A DNA stretch of 64,000 nt. Origin: Spirodela intermedia (taxonomy: Eukaryota > Streptophyta > Magnoliopsida > Alismatales > Araceae). This document shows positions 12,099 to 26,888 of the stretch, piece after piece. Location: assembly GCA_902729315.2 (NCBI GenBank), contig LR746268.1, positions 7,299,501 to 7,363,500 of the forward strand, in the 5' to 3' direction. The position numbers and the translations under genes are program-made. The notes beneath the pieces are model-generated. The model made no database searches. It was not told the origin of the DNA and saw only the letters and a program-made list of their open reading frames with translations. Position 1 is the stretch's first letter, and every line of letters begins with the position of its first letter.

Positions 12099-15000
12099 TC
12101 AACCTTCCAGAGCGCAATCTTCCACCCGCGGCAGCTGAATGGGGCCTCCACTTCTTCTGGAGACACCCAGCCTCATTCCCACACGGACGAGCGTCTCCAG
12201 CGATCTCCTGCTGTTTGAGAGGAGATCCTTGTCGATCTCTATCGCATCCTGCAAAGAGTAATGGAGCCTAACTAGTTAGCACATACGATCATGAGATCTC
12301 GAGCTCAAGTATGAAAAATGAGGATTAAGAAGAAAATTTTATTCCCATCTGCTTCTTCCACATCTCATACTTCTGCCCGTCTCATACCACTCGTTTCAAA
12401 GGATGATTGTTCTGGTTCTACACTCCTAGGTACCTACTTGAGTCTTGATACCAGGGAACGAATCTTCTCCTGGAAGAGTTTTTTGTACGTAACTACTCCA
12501 GTTTTTTGCTACACGCATTGAATATGTTCACCAAGTGGTCTGATTCTGTCGGAAGCCTCTTTGCATATCTCGAAATCACCAATTAAAAGGTTGAATTCCG
12601 GCACCCACGTAAACTAACTAATGATTTCTTCACCGTTTCACGATTTATGTCCTTGGTTTAGATTGCATAAAGTACCAACAAAAATGGGGAAAGCAATAAT
12701 TTGCTGTGATTCCATGGAGGAAGGAAAGGGTGATCATAAAACTACTTTAGAACTCCAGAAGCATGTTCATAGTGAGTTTGGTTTCAAGGTGGTTGATATC
12801 TCGAAAGGAGGAATAACCAGTTTCAGGTGCAACAAAGCAGGAGTGATGAATGTCATTATTGAGCAGAGAAATAGACCTTTTCAAAGACGCAGATGACAGT
12901 GCTTCCTCCAAATGAGAAATATCCGAACTGAAATGCATGAAAGAATCGCCCCACGTTAGTCAATATTTATCAAATACGGAGGGAGAAATAAATAAGTAAA
13001 TAAATAAAATCTCAAGTTTAACCTGATCTCCTTTGTTGATGAACTCGCCCTCTTTCTTCACAAATGTGATGCTACCTACCATCGTAGCTCCAACGGCAAC
13101 AAATGCCACCTGCATCAAAAATATTAAGAGCTATAAGTAAGCACGGCATGTTAGACCACCCCTTTAGATGTTCTCAACCAAAATTTTGGGTTTGCAAGGT
13201 AATGACAGGTCTATGCTTATTTCGTGAACTGGGTTTTTCCACTATAAATAAAATCTTGGAAGGGAGAAATGATTGCTCGCTATCGGTTTTGTATGGAAGG
13301 TGAAAATCCCAGCCATATTGTACATTATTGAGACTTGAAGTGACTCTGGCTGTCTCGATCATACATATACACGGTCGAAACTCCCTTATAAATTTGATAT
13401 TCGACGAAGACTTCAAATATGCAAATCTTCTGATCCTAACCAGTATCGAGGAGGATCAGGGTCATTAGAAAAATCCCACCTCCACACACTGGGTCAAGTC
13501 CCATTGTCCCTGTGGACCGTGACAATTATATCAAAGGGATATCATTATTAATAAGTTCCACAAAGTATACCTTCCCGAAATCTTTGGTTGAAATGACAGA
13601 TACAGCTCGCTTATTCTCGGTAAATACATTGCAGTAATTACTGTTCACGGCTATGGGATTAACCTGGCAAAAAAGGAGAAAAAAGCAATCAGAACTCAGA
13701 ACCAGGAAAAAGCACTTAAGAAACGGATGAGCTTATACAGTGAAGAAAAAAAAAATAAATTCAAAAGTACCGTGTACAGGCATCCAGGTATATCTACAAA
13801 TTTCTCAATCACCCCAGAAACCGGAGAATGGAAACGATGATAGTCCTGCAAGATTAGGAACGAGAAATCGGGGTTATCATCTTGAGTTGAATGTCACGAA
13901 ATAAGAGAAAACGTTCTACTCAAAGCTGAAAGGAGTGTCAAAGAGTACTTGAGGTGCCAGTCGAAATATCACCAAGGATCCTTGGTCAAAAGTACTAGAA
14001 TAAGTTTCTGCCCCAAGTAAACCTCGAATGGAAAATTTACGTCCCTGAAAAGTATTTAAGATATTATAAAAATAAAATAACTGTTAATTTCTGACATTGG
14101 GAATTTTGGTATTATCTCATCAATAGCTACAAAAGCGCAGGATAATAAGAATGGTCGCAGTGTAACCTCAAGCCTGCCACTATGCAACAATAAATTCCTC
14201 TCGGCCTTTATACTTTGTGCAACATATTAGCTTTTCCGCATGGCAAGTGAAAAGTCTCAACAGGTAAACACGTCGGACAGAAAGATGGTCTAGGAAGTAA
14301 TAACAGTGTTCTGAGAGAGTTGATATAGGTGTCACTGCCGCACTTACTGCAAAGACCATTTCTGGCTTGAGCATAATTTATAATATGTTTTCAATGAATT
14401 ATTTATTTATTAAAAGTAAATAACACGATTGAGTATTACTTGAGCATCAAAGAGACATCATGCTAGAATCCACATTACACATCAGCCTTATGATGTTTAG
14501 CATGGGTTATTATCATGCAAACCGTTTTCTGGGCTTATGGATGTAAACATCGATATGCAATGAATCCCTTAACCAATTATTAAGACATCCTTTCATCTGT
14601 GTTCCAAATAATGCATTTTAACGCATCGAAAAATATGCTAAGAAAAATGAGGGGAGAGAGAGGGAGAAATGAACTCGTCCGAAGTACGAAAGAATGTATT
14701 TAACTTCTGTGTTCATTTTTCACATCCAAGAAGAGTTATTGTCAAAAAAATATTACTATGACAATTCTTGCCCAGGGAATAAAAAACTCACCTTTATCCA
14801 AAACCTTAAACTATCATCAACAGATTCAAAAGCTGTGAGACGACAATCAGCAGCACAAGTAGCGATATCATCACGTTCTTTAAAAGCAATTGGTCTTGCA
14901 CCATTTTTCAGTTCCCTTATGAAGAAATCATTAAATGTCTGCATAAAAGACAAAGTTCATGTACTGATGGGATACATCAATTTATCAATGCTGCATTATA

Positions 15001-18000
15001 ACACAGAAAATGCAGTTGGAGGCACTGTCCGACTTTCTCTGTGAACACAAATTTAAAACTTCATAATTATAAGTTGATCATACTAACCACGGCCCCACGA
15101 AATATGATATAAAAGGAGAGGTGTGATGAAGTAAATATGTTTAAACAAGTCTGATTATTGGTTACCACATATTTCGGGGTTGATACTAGAAATGGAATAT
15201 ACAAGTCATGACAGTGAAATAAAACATAGATACGGATAATTTATAAACAGCCAAAAACAGAGTTGTATGAAATGTGTTCATTATGTTATAGGCCATGCCA
15301 TGTTGAAGATGACCTATTGTATCAGTTATCACATCAATAGTTCTCATATGGCAGTCCCCCCCTACCACCTAATAGATTTAGGAAAAAAAATTCAAATCTA
15401 GAAGGAATCATTTCTGGAATACGAGACATAAAGTGGACGCATTGTTCACCAAGACAACAAGGACTTCAGAAATTGGTTTTTCTAGATAACCAATTAATCT
15501 TTTTATTTTATTTTACTGACATACTATGATTATTGAGAAAGAGATTTATTGCAGAACTTTGAGATGTTCTCAAAGTTATGATGGTACCTTAACCAATTTT
15601 TTTGCCCCAAATTTTCCTCCACATATCTGCGATCTCCTCCCCATTTCGACCCCACAGAAATGGAGAGGTGACTCGATCGTTGCCCCCACTTTCCGCCTCT
15701 TCATCTTTGAAAACACCAACACTTGCCACCAGCCTTAATTAGATACTTTTCATGATTTCATGACTGACTGGATCCTTTAACTTTTGTCACCGCAGAACAT
15801 CTACAATCCCCAATAAATGCCTGTTCCTCATCCTCCTCACATTCCCATTTACCGTCACCTGAGCTGCCTCCATCTATGCTGTCCGACTACCTTCCTACAG
15901 TCATCTTCATTCTTGCTTGTCCATCATCTCTGTTTTCACTCTTCCTTAGTCACCTACTTCAGGGTTGTCTGACCCCGTCTCTACAGATCACAATAGAGAC
16001 GTGTCTCAGAATGTTGGGATAGCTAATCACTTACATCTGAATCAAAGAGTTCTAACTGGACACAGGAACGTGTAATGTGCCAACAATTCAAAGATGTTTT
16101 CTCTAATATTTAGTTAGATTTTTTTGATATTTTATAAGGTCCAATAAGTGTAAAGCAATACTTCTAATAGCCTATTAATAAATCTTAGAGATAAATATGA
16201 CCTCAATAATTTGTATGGCTCAATGAATTTGGTCCAAAAGAATATACAATTGTTGATACAAATAAAAAGGAAACAGAACATAATATTTGTGAGGCGCCTC
16301 ATCATGTAGGAGACCGTTATGCATCAATGTGATATTGAATAAGAAAAATAGTCATTGTTTTGCTCAAATACACGCAAATCTGATGATCGCACGCTGAACA
16401 AAGATACATGAGACAAAGTCTTCAAGATGATGGCGGGATGATTACAAAATTATTCATTTGATACCAGTACAGTATAAGAGGCTACCTTAAAGTGTTCAAT
16501 CGGATGCTTCATCTCATCAACATTAATTTGATCCTGAAAAATTTAACGAGTATCACTTCCTTGCATGATTAAAGATAATATTAGCCAGAAGACTTAAAAA
16601 ACATTAAGCATAAGGATGAATACATGAATTAGTAACCTAGAATATTGACAATTACACCCGGATAACATTGGCACGAAACAACATGTCCTCCAAAAAAATT
16701 AAACGTAAATACGCCTCTCATAATTTCCATTCAGAAAATAGGGACAAGATAATCATGGTACTAGGAATCCGTTCACGCAACCATATAAGCTACCCAGATA
16801 GGGATCTGTCCTCAGATCATACAGATTGACTCGTCTTCTTGTACAACTGAGGTCAGCCATTTGCCCAGCCAGAATTAAAAACAGATTCAGACCAATTTAG
16901 GGTCTATATATAAATCCTTGTTCTCGAGTGGGAAACAAACACCATTTCTAGTGGAGTTGAAGACTGAAGACAGTGGAAAAATAACAGTCTAACATCAAAA
17001 AGGAAAATTTAAACAACCCATCCACTGTGCGATCACTAGATGACATAGTGGTGGTATTTATGACAAAACAGTTGAAGAGGCTTGATAATTACTGGAAAAT
17101 AGTAAGAGATTCGATGTTGGTATACAAATGAAACACGATAAAATCAGGATTTCTAATTCTACATTTTTCGTAGGGTCTTCATAATTAGCCAATATAACCC
17201 ACTGCATTCAATTCCGAGTCAACTGCAACCATCTATGTACATGGTCCTGAGCAATCAGCATATATGTACCAGGACTATGACATTAAGTTGGACTCGATTT
17301 CTGGTCGTTATCAAAACATAATGCTTGGTTTATTTTGGAACAGAAGAGAAGTGTAATTGCCTCATTGGTTTGACGATATAAATTAAACGATGTCAAGGGT
17401 TGGTGACGAAGAAGACTATTCTGGATGAGAGAGATCTTTCTTGATGCAAAATTCTTTTCATTTATCAGTAAGCAGCCAACTTTTTATACTCATTCTCTCC
17501 TTAGGAACGTATGACACTTTGATTAACATTATGGCCTAAATATGGAAACGTGAGCCAGCTTGTAAAATAGACCAACTACACAGAGACAACAAAGTTGTGT
17601 AAAGCAAGACACCTTAAAGAATATTTCACTAATCTTTATTTTCTATAGAAAACTTCGTGGGCAAAAACATATTAACTATCACGACAGCAACTCTACCTTA
17701 AAGAATTCGATAAATTCTGGTATTTTTTTAGCCGATTCAGCTGTACTCATCTTCTTTCCTTGTTTCTCTGAAATGCCTTGCAGTATTGACTTAGCACCTA
17801 GACGAACGAAAAGCAGCATAAGTGCCCATGAAATACAGTTTACAGGTAAGGAACTGTTTATTAAAATGAATTGGTAATAATAGTCCCATTTCATGTGAAC
17901 CACAATCAAATAGTTTATTAACTGTTGGATATGACGCTGGAGAGGAGCAACTTAAAAATATGACACGTCGGATATGCACTGTCCTTCCAAAGAAATAAGC

Positions 18001-21000
18001 ATGTTGCACTAAAAGAGTCAAATAGTTAGAATTCGAGATTATCATCCAAAAAAAATCCTTTTATCAGCAACATGATATCACTGTGTACAAAAAATATTTG
18101 TTTTTTTCTGAAAGAATAAACGCTCAATTATTTTACAAATGAATTTTATACATGGTCTCTCAAGAAAAACATCTAGACTAGGCAGTTGTTCACTTAATAT
18201 GGTTCTTTCAGTAAAACGAAAATAATACTCCCAAGGTTTGTAACAGAAGAACGAAACAACATCATAGAATGCATGTTGTTTCTCAACTTGTTCACATCGT
18301 TAGTGTGAGAAGATATAAGTGTAATATTGTAAATGACTAAGGGTCTTATGGGAAAGTGCATCTAGGGTTCGTGCCTATTCAAGGGACATTAATGATGAAT
18401 GAGTAAGGCGGTTTTCCGCCGTTCTCCCCTCTGTCCTCCGTGACAGATGTCGTTTCTCCATTTCCAACAGTTAGTTTTATGGATTCTTTGTATTTTTTGT
18501 GAACACAGTAATGTCTTATTATTTGACTGTTAAAACTGATGCGGGAGCACAAAAAAGCCTAAAATCCATACCTTTATCAATGAGGGTAAGCCCAATTTTA
18601 GACTGATAAATCGCTCTCATTGACAAAATAATTTTTCCATCGATGACTTCTTCTACTAGTCTCTTAGTTATTCGATCAAAAACCTGAAATAATTGAAAGC
18701 ATTAAGAGAGTGATGAAGTATTTGACCGCAGTTATCTTTACTTGCATTCAGTTGTATTATATAATAATGTTAAAATGGAAACAAAACTTCAAGATTAAAA
18801 TAGACTCAAAATGCCAGATTAATTTGCAGCTATAGAGTGCATTTTCGGAATTTTTATATCGACACAACATCTCAAATTAAATGCACGGCGCTTTGTCACC
18901 ATAAAGTCTCTAACTTATATGTTGATGGAAACAGGAGTATTAGAAGTTTCTATTACGAGACATGATGAGAATCTCAGACACCAAATGTAAAAGACATAAC
19001 CAGTCTCCTCAGATTATGAAACACATTAACATGCTCGATGAAGAATGAGTACAAGAGTTCATAGTCCTGCCCTTCGGATTTGTTACAATGACTGATACAA
19101 TAAACAAGATGTCCTGTCTAAAATTCTTGTCATAATAAGTTGGATTTACGAAACAAAACTTAAATGAAAGGTAAAAATTCAGAAAAGCGTTATGATAAGC
19201 ACCCCAAGTCTGGACTCATCCAAAATACGACTCGTCTAGTCATTTGATATGATAAGATTTTCAGTTGGGTTATAGAAATTAATTCAGATGAAAACTGAAA
19301 TAGATGCACATTCAGTTTAAATTTACAGCCTCGTCTAAAACTATTCAGACAAAAAATATGATTTTGGGTTTCTGAATCTCTAAACTCAATACAGCTCAAT
19401 ACTATCTTCAGGAAATGCGCCCTATGAATAATTATAAAACAAACAGTAAGCATTCTTTATCACAGAAAAAATGAGACTAAGTTTTGTTACAGCACAAAAA
19501 ATGCAAATTTGCCGAGCTGTATCAGCATCACAATTTCATAAATCTAGCGGGAGGGTTATAATTCACAAGGATAAGGATAGAGAATGTGTAGAAAAATGGT
19601 TTTTTTATTATAAATAACGCACCAGTATGTGCGAAGCATTTGATCCAGAACGCAGACCAATGTCATACGACGAAAAGTGGGCCCATTCACTTAGCTTCAA
19701 CAGCCACCTACACACATGAAAAAGGTACTAATATGGGTATCAAACCTTGCCAATAATTTGATAATGAGAAGTAAACAAGGGAAAGTAATGGAAACGGAAC
19801 GAATTATGTCTTCTCGAGAATGTACAATGCTTTACCCAAATGAAGCCTGCTTTTCTGTCAGAAATCCTCCTGTCATTACTTGATTTCCAGTTCCCTCGTC
19901 AAAGCATAATGTCAAGTGAATTACAACATTCAACTTGTGAACCTCTTCAAGTTTCTCACCACAAACAGGACAGGCACTTATAAGTAACTCCCTGCACGAG
20001 AAAATTCGGATATTACGAAACGCTCCTACCAAGGAACTAAACAAGGTCATACTGTCTTTGTTTTTACATCTTCCAGGAAATGTTTAAATTACATGAAATG
20101 GATTGACTTATCAAGATACTTCCAGCAGACACTATATCTACTTAAAACCACCCAAACTGAATCCTTACTTTTCCTGGTGACCAGCCAACAGAATTGCCAA
20201 CTCATCCACACTGACGGCTCCATCACCATTCTTGTCTGCTTCTCTGAAAAGTTCTTCTATCTAATATTGAAAAAAATCAATAATATTGCATTTAGACATT
20301 CGAAACAAACACGGGATTAATTATGTATCGTAAAGTACAGACCTTGCTAATGGCAGTTTGATTACCAAAAGCAGTGATCAATTCAGAGAACTCAGATAAT
20401 GAAAGAATTCCATCTTGATTGTAATCCTGCCTCCAAAAATCGCTTAGTAAATAAAGATATACAAGGATTATGAAAATTGAAAATTGAAACCTCAAATCTT
20501 CAAGAATAGTGAATTTTATGGCTCCTCTAAAAGTATATATAACATCATTATAAAATAAAAATCATTCGTCAAAATATCCGGCACACAAGTCAGTGCATGA
20601 AAGCTGGATACGCCAAAAACTAAAGTTAAAATTTGAATTACTTTCCTAAATCTGCTCAACTACTCGCAACACATTCATGAAATAATACAACTAACGTTTT
20701 TATATTCCAGATTAATTGATATGCGATGACAATTCTTCTTTATCACAGGGCCGAAGCATTCATATTTTGGGGATCCATTTTTCCTATAATAGGAAACTAT
20801 ATCCGATGAGCACACAGCACTTGATATTTCAAAGCTTTCAAATCGCATACCTAATTTACTTTCATATGCCGGGTTTTTCACATTTGGCTCATAAAAAGCA
20901 GCAGAGGAATTCTTTTCCTTCCGCAACAAGAACAGAATTTAAAAACATTGAATCATTTTTTGGACGTTTAATGGACTTTTTGACCTCGCATTAACTGACG

Positions 21001-24000
21001 CTATCTTGTTTTCAAGACAAAGATCATTATGTTGCTTTGATAAGCCCAAGTTAAAAGATAGTAAACGAAAAACAAGCTAGGATCCAAATGTTCATTCATG
21101 AATTTTACCTGCTTAATATGGCTTTTCATTTAACAACTTCGTTGCATTCCCGGGTATTATTCAGTTTTGAAGAAAAAAGACTAATATGTTGGTTCATAAG
21201 CCAAAGTAAAGAAAATAAGCGGAAAATAGACTACAACGTAAATATTTTCACTCAATCTCTCATGTTTAATAGGGTTTTTCAACATCCTTGAATTTTCTGC
21301 AATCATTCTGTTTTATCATTTTCGTCATTCTTGATCTATCATGAAGCTCCGTTGGAGTTTTTGCATAAATATTCTATATTCATAATGTTACACGTTTCTG
21401 TAGACGTATTAAGGTTGTCAATGTTTCTTCTATGTTCATTGTGATCTTGTAAGGTTCTCCTACATAGTCCCTTCGCATGTTCTCAAATAATTTCAATGGC
21501 AGACAGTGTGTGACATACAATGACCTCCACCAAGGCAAACCTGAAAGAATAAATCTCACAGCCTCTAAGGGAGAAATAAGCATGAGTCAATCTCACAGCG
21601 GAGCCAAATGAAATGGTTTAAGAAACCCCAATGGTCCACAATTGTTAAGCGGCAAACCCCAGCAAAACCATGCATAGGGACTGTAGAATGGTACAACTCA
21701 AAATATGTGAATAATAATTAATATTAGAAGTTAATGTAACCATTCTACATCAGAATTTCATTGATATAAATCTCCTACAAGATGAACGACTACAGAACTG
21801 AACATCACAAGAAGGTATAATAGAATATCACTGAAACTTTCGATTTCAAAGCTAGAATACTCTTAATAAAAAATTTACCACTATAGCTAAGACACGTCGA
21901 GCAAAAGATTGTTCTGTCACAATAGGATCCTGCCAAAAGTTAAAAGATCAAATTTCAAAGAACTATAAAAAGATTACTGACTCAAAAACAGGAAAAATAA
22001 AAACTAGTTCCAAGAAATTAGTACCTCAACAGAAAATGAGAGACTTATAGTACCAACAATTGCATTGGATGACAATGGATCTGCCAAGGTAAATGATATA
22101 TTGGAGATAGAATCCTGCAGAAGACGAGGAACTCAACAAATAAATTATTGAATGGGACAAAGAGAGTTTCAACAAAAAGCAATAGCTATAAGAAAAATCA
22201 GATATTAAAAAGCATGACAAATAATTAATTATCTAATTAACAGCTCACTTTTTTTATTAGAGTTTAACAGTAGCTATTTTAGCGTTACAATTTTGAAATG
22301 AGAAATGACACGCACTAACTAAAAATATGTCAGAACATGAAATTTTACTGTATAAGTTTTTCTGGCTCCCAGAGAATTTATTTAGGTTTTGCACACTCTA
22401 TGAATCTTTATGTACGAACATCCTTCGGCAAGATACAGAAAAATAAATTAATCATCAAATAGGATTATCCTGTTCCTAGTCATCCCCATTCAAAGACTTA
22501 ATCCTCTCCAAAAGAAAAAAAAATCATGAAGCAAGAAGATTGTTAAATGGATAAATAAATCCTAAGAGGTTGAAAATAAATTACATAAACCAAAATCTAC
22601 TGATTTTTTAAGCAAGATCAAAGTTTAGAGATATATCTTTGACGAATGATAATTCATAGCAGCGGACACAAGAAACTGATGACATGATGAGATAGGCTTA
22701 CAGCTAATGAAAAAATTTATACATGTGTGATGAAATCAAACCGAATGACGCCCAAATGCTTAAATAAAATGATAAATTTTACATTCCATCCATGTGGAAG
22801 CATGAAAATCTAAGCATAGAATGGTCATCCGATTAAAGGTTGGGAAACTTTGATAAAATCATAAAATCAAGAAACTTCAGAATATTCAGATGCCTTACAG
22901 AAGAAAGAACTTCAAAGAGATCAATCTCACAATATCCGACCATATTATTCTTAGATAACCTATTGGTCTGCAGCAAAGAAAGAGTAGGTTAATAACACAT
23001 AACATCCCATCAGACTGCATATAAACAACACATTTTACATTCAGTCTAGTTTCATCTGATAATTTGTTGTGCATGGAAAACACCCCATCATATCCAAGGT
23101 TATAGAACAAGAGAGGGAAGCAAAAAGCATGATTTAAAATACGATTAAAAAACTCAACTTAATGAAGAGGAGAAAAAAAATGTGCATGAGAAAAAGGAAA
23201 GACATTGCGTGTTCACAACCAATACAATGTTGAGCTTATCTAGCGAACCAAATGAAGGCACTACTTCGTCCTAAATTCCTAAGCAGTAAAACAACCATTA
23301 TTGATGAAAAAAAGGTCTTCCTGAGATACTGCCAGCCCACTTCAATCTAAACTGCTCAAATAGTTTCCTCCATACAAAAGATAGTTTGTTGACCTGTATT
23401 ACACTCGATTGAAATTTTGAGAGCTTGAAAAGTTTAATTAATAGATCACCATTCAACTTTAGGGAGCTGGGTTTTGTCATTCTAGAGCTTAGGTGTGTTC
23501 CTCGAGGGAAATACTGAAAATCTTGTTTCTCTGCTTCACGTGAAAATATCTTGACTGATTTACCATGGCTCAATGACTGGGAACGGTTCGAAAATGCTAA
23601 TCAACCTAGTACTTACAACTGAGCGCTCTTTTTTGTAATCGGTTGGTTACTACCATGTAACAATAGAAATAGCCAAGTTTGTGCCCATCATTCATCACAA
23701 CTGCGTAAAATGGTTTCCAATGGTTAATTTTATGAAAATTTCAGGCAACAGACCAAAAGATTTTCTGGGAAATTTGTAACATTCATCACCAAAGCACGTT
23801 TACAAACATTTTTTGCGAAATATGGAAACCTTTGATGATCATACCCAGAATTGGTCTAAGTTTGAATACCCAGAAAGGTGATTACTATATGGTCTGGCAA
23901 CTAAACTGCCCTCTTGAATTATGAGTCGTCTTTCTTGGCACTACTAAAGCTGATTACGGTCCATAAAAATAATTTACGCTCACATATAGAAACGTACCTC

Positions 24001-26888
24001 AAAAACTGAGATGCGTGCGATGTTAGGTCCATCTCTTTCCAAAAGTAGTTTCTTCTCCTACAATTAAAAAACCATAAATATTAATGATACTATGTACCAT
24101 AGTAAAATTGATGAGGCAAAACTACAACTGATATCTACAAAGAAGAAAAATGCGGAAAACTGGTGAGGCTATGCTAAGAAAATTATAGTAATAATGACAT
24201 GCTAATCGTTCCCTGTTTTGAAATAATTATTTTAAAGAATACTCCTACTTAGTGATATAGGTCCAGTGGTTTCTATGCTCAAATTACCGCGAGTTAGGCT
24301 ATCCCAAATTATTCATAGGGTCTTTTAGAATGAATCAAACTTTATAGATTCATTTCATCTATAAAAAAACTATCATATGCTGCCATCTATACATCGCACC
24401 CCCATAGTTTCTCACTTGGTTTATCTCAATAGATTTATGCAATTTAAGTTACTAATCACGATCCTCTCAGGATCAGATGAGTCAGTTAACAAACGGTTTC
24501 ATCAGACTTCTGCTGGGAATCGGTCATAGAGGTTTATTAAAATATATTAACTGCAATTCGTGTCATAGAAGAAGAGCATTACTTCAATTTGCATTCATGC
24601 GAGTCGAGTCCTGTTTAGAAAGAAGTACAGTTCGTAAGTAAATGCACTGATTGACACCAAATCCCAAAGAATATCATTAAACCCGCAATAGTCCTATTCA
24701 TTTTTTTTTCAGACGAATTTCTTCGAGAATCCCATCAATGGATCTATTACATAAAGGTAGTACACACGTTTCAAGATAAAAGGAAAGTCAAAAACTATAC
24801 CAAACACATGAAATTTCCAGACCCCGTGTAGTTCTGGAAACTTGAATCTATTCTGATATATTCGTGATATTAAGTTGTGGCAAAAGAAATATAATCAGTA
24901 GGAATCTTGAATCTATAAACTTGAAAAAAATCCATTTTTTTTGAAAAATTGGAAAATATAAGTCGTCATTTTCATGTGGAAATTATATGTTTTGAATTAT
25001 GTTCAGCATAAAAAGGATCTTCGTAAAAATATTCTCATTCATTCCCCAAAAACTTAATTCATTTGAAAGCGTCGATTAGTAAATAATGTTGAAATAAGAA
25101 TAGTACTATTTTAAAAAAATCTTGACCTGGTCGTAATAGTGCACAAGTGGTTAATTTAACATAATATATTTTATAATTATATTATTTTCTATTTTCTATA
25201 CAAAAATTGACGGTGCCTGTAGCATCATGACATGCTGCAGAATTCCAGGATTTTACAATGGGAGTAGAATTACACCAATTCTGGCGATCAAATAATCCAA
25301 TAAAAGTTGTGGCCATGTGTTGAATGGTATCAACCATTTTCTGAAGCACCGACTCCATTTCAGGTCATCAACATAAGTATGCCCAATAATAAGAAGATTG
25401 GACATTCCAGCGACATAAACTATAGATATTCCATTCTTTCATTATAGAACGTTATAGGGCTTTTAGTGTTACAGATGCACTTCGATTTGCGGTGACACTG
25501 AGCTGAAAATAAAAGAAGCATATGTATATCTCTCAAATGATATAAGATCACTATGTTCGACTATACTCTTTCTTATATGAACAATCAGAAAATCGGGGAT
25601 GATATCTTTTGAAAGTTCCTATGTTGCTCTTGTTTAAATTGTCCAATCTTCCCTTCGACTTCCACGAGACAAAACAGTTGCATGTGCTTCATGTATTTTC
25701 GATAAAAAATAGAGATTGGTCAACAGTTAACTGCGAAATAGCGCATGCATGTGATGCGTACAATCACACATCCCAATAAAGAATCTCGATGAATCCATCT
25801 CATAGCATCATGAAAGAAGTTTACTTACAGATTTCCAAACAGGAGTCTCTGTGCTGTACAAGTGTTCACAACATAAACAAAAGAGATACGTTAGCGGAAG
25901 TTTCAATAAATAACCACGACAAGAATTCCGGTCTCATGATGTCTAAACACATTTCTTACTTTAGGTAAATCAAATAACGGGATCTAACCCATAACTAACC
26001 TATACTCTTATAACTCACATTAGAATACACCATCCGCTCTTGGAGAAATAATAGTTAAACTGAGCTGCTACAATTTAATCGAAGAGCATGATCAAATTGT
26101 TGTCGGTCGAACGCTATCACCATATGGGATTCTAAAAAAGACTGATCGGTCATCCAAGGGAGTATGTGAAACACAACAGCGTTGATAATGCAATCCAAAT
26201 GAATGTTCAGAACGTCGCAATGCTGTCGCCCTTCTCTTACTCCCTTGCATGCTAAGTCTATTTTAGAGTCCCGTATGGTGAGAGCGTGCTTCCGATTATA
26301 ACTTTAATTGGACGAATTACAACATCGCAGTGCAACAGAGATGCAGACGTGACGTCCAAGTCGGATCTGCCCTCCGTTTAAAATTTGGACGACAAAGTTA
26401 CAAAAGACTATCGCCAGGAAACCGAGGACAATAAAGGATCTTCAGAAGTACTCAACTGGTCGGACGTCGCCGTACGATACGTCCGCTCTCCGAGAGAGAG
26501 ACAAGCGAACCACTTGTCTTTGAAATTCATCTGCGCCTGCAGTGAACATCGAAGAAGAAATCCGAGATCGATTTTCAGCGGCCAACGGTAACAGAACACC
26601 ATAAGTTCACCCACGGCGATCTTCATTGAATTTGCGAAGGATCGTCGGCTTGGACTTGGTCAGGAAATGTTTTGGTAAGATAGGAAAGCATACACAGATG
26701 AGTTCGATGCAGACAATGCCAGCGAAATCGTCGGAGTTGAGGTTCTTGAGCAAAGGGTTCGACCCGCTGTCGCGGGAGCAGCGGTAGAACCTGAATCTCC
26801 TCCGCAAATTCCTTCGCCTGGACGGCTCCGTTTCTTCAAGGTCCACGCCTTGCTCGGGGCTCGTTGATCTGGAGCTGCCGTGGCCCAT
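12099..26888 (-). CDS. PSD2: Phosphatidylserine decarboxylase, C2/EF-hand class
   Basis: Decarboxylates phosphatidylserine to phosphatidylethanolamine; plant PSD2/PSD3 type, known from tonoplast and ER membranes. 21 exons read on the minus strand (listed low to high): 12099-12248, 12877-12927, 13023-13109, 13571-13663, 13771-13845, 13949-14044, 14792-14938, 16486-16533, 17697-17797, 18572-18683, 19623-19707, 19836-19991, 20169-20260, 20343-20426, 21879-21929, 22025-22114, 22899-22967, 23998-24057, 25829-25853, 26457-26536, 26694-26888. All phases join into 648 aa, the family's normal length. N-terminus MGHGSSRS; C2-like part about 55-175; EF-hands at 191 (DYNQDGILSLSEF) and 227 (DKNGDGAVSVDEL); CxxC...HxxxC at 256-278. 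Decarboxylase domain: AADCRL (D447), DYHRFH (498-503) and GGST (589-592), where S591 is expected to become the pyruvoyl group on self-cleavage. All key residues are intact. Whether it is orthologous to PSD2 or PSD3 is undecided. Confidence 0.95.
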
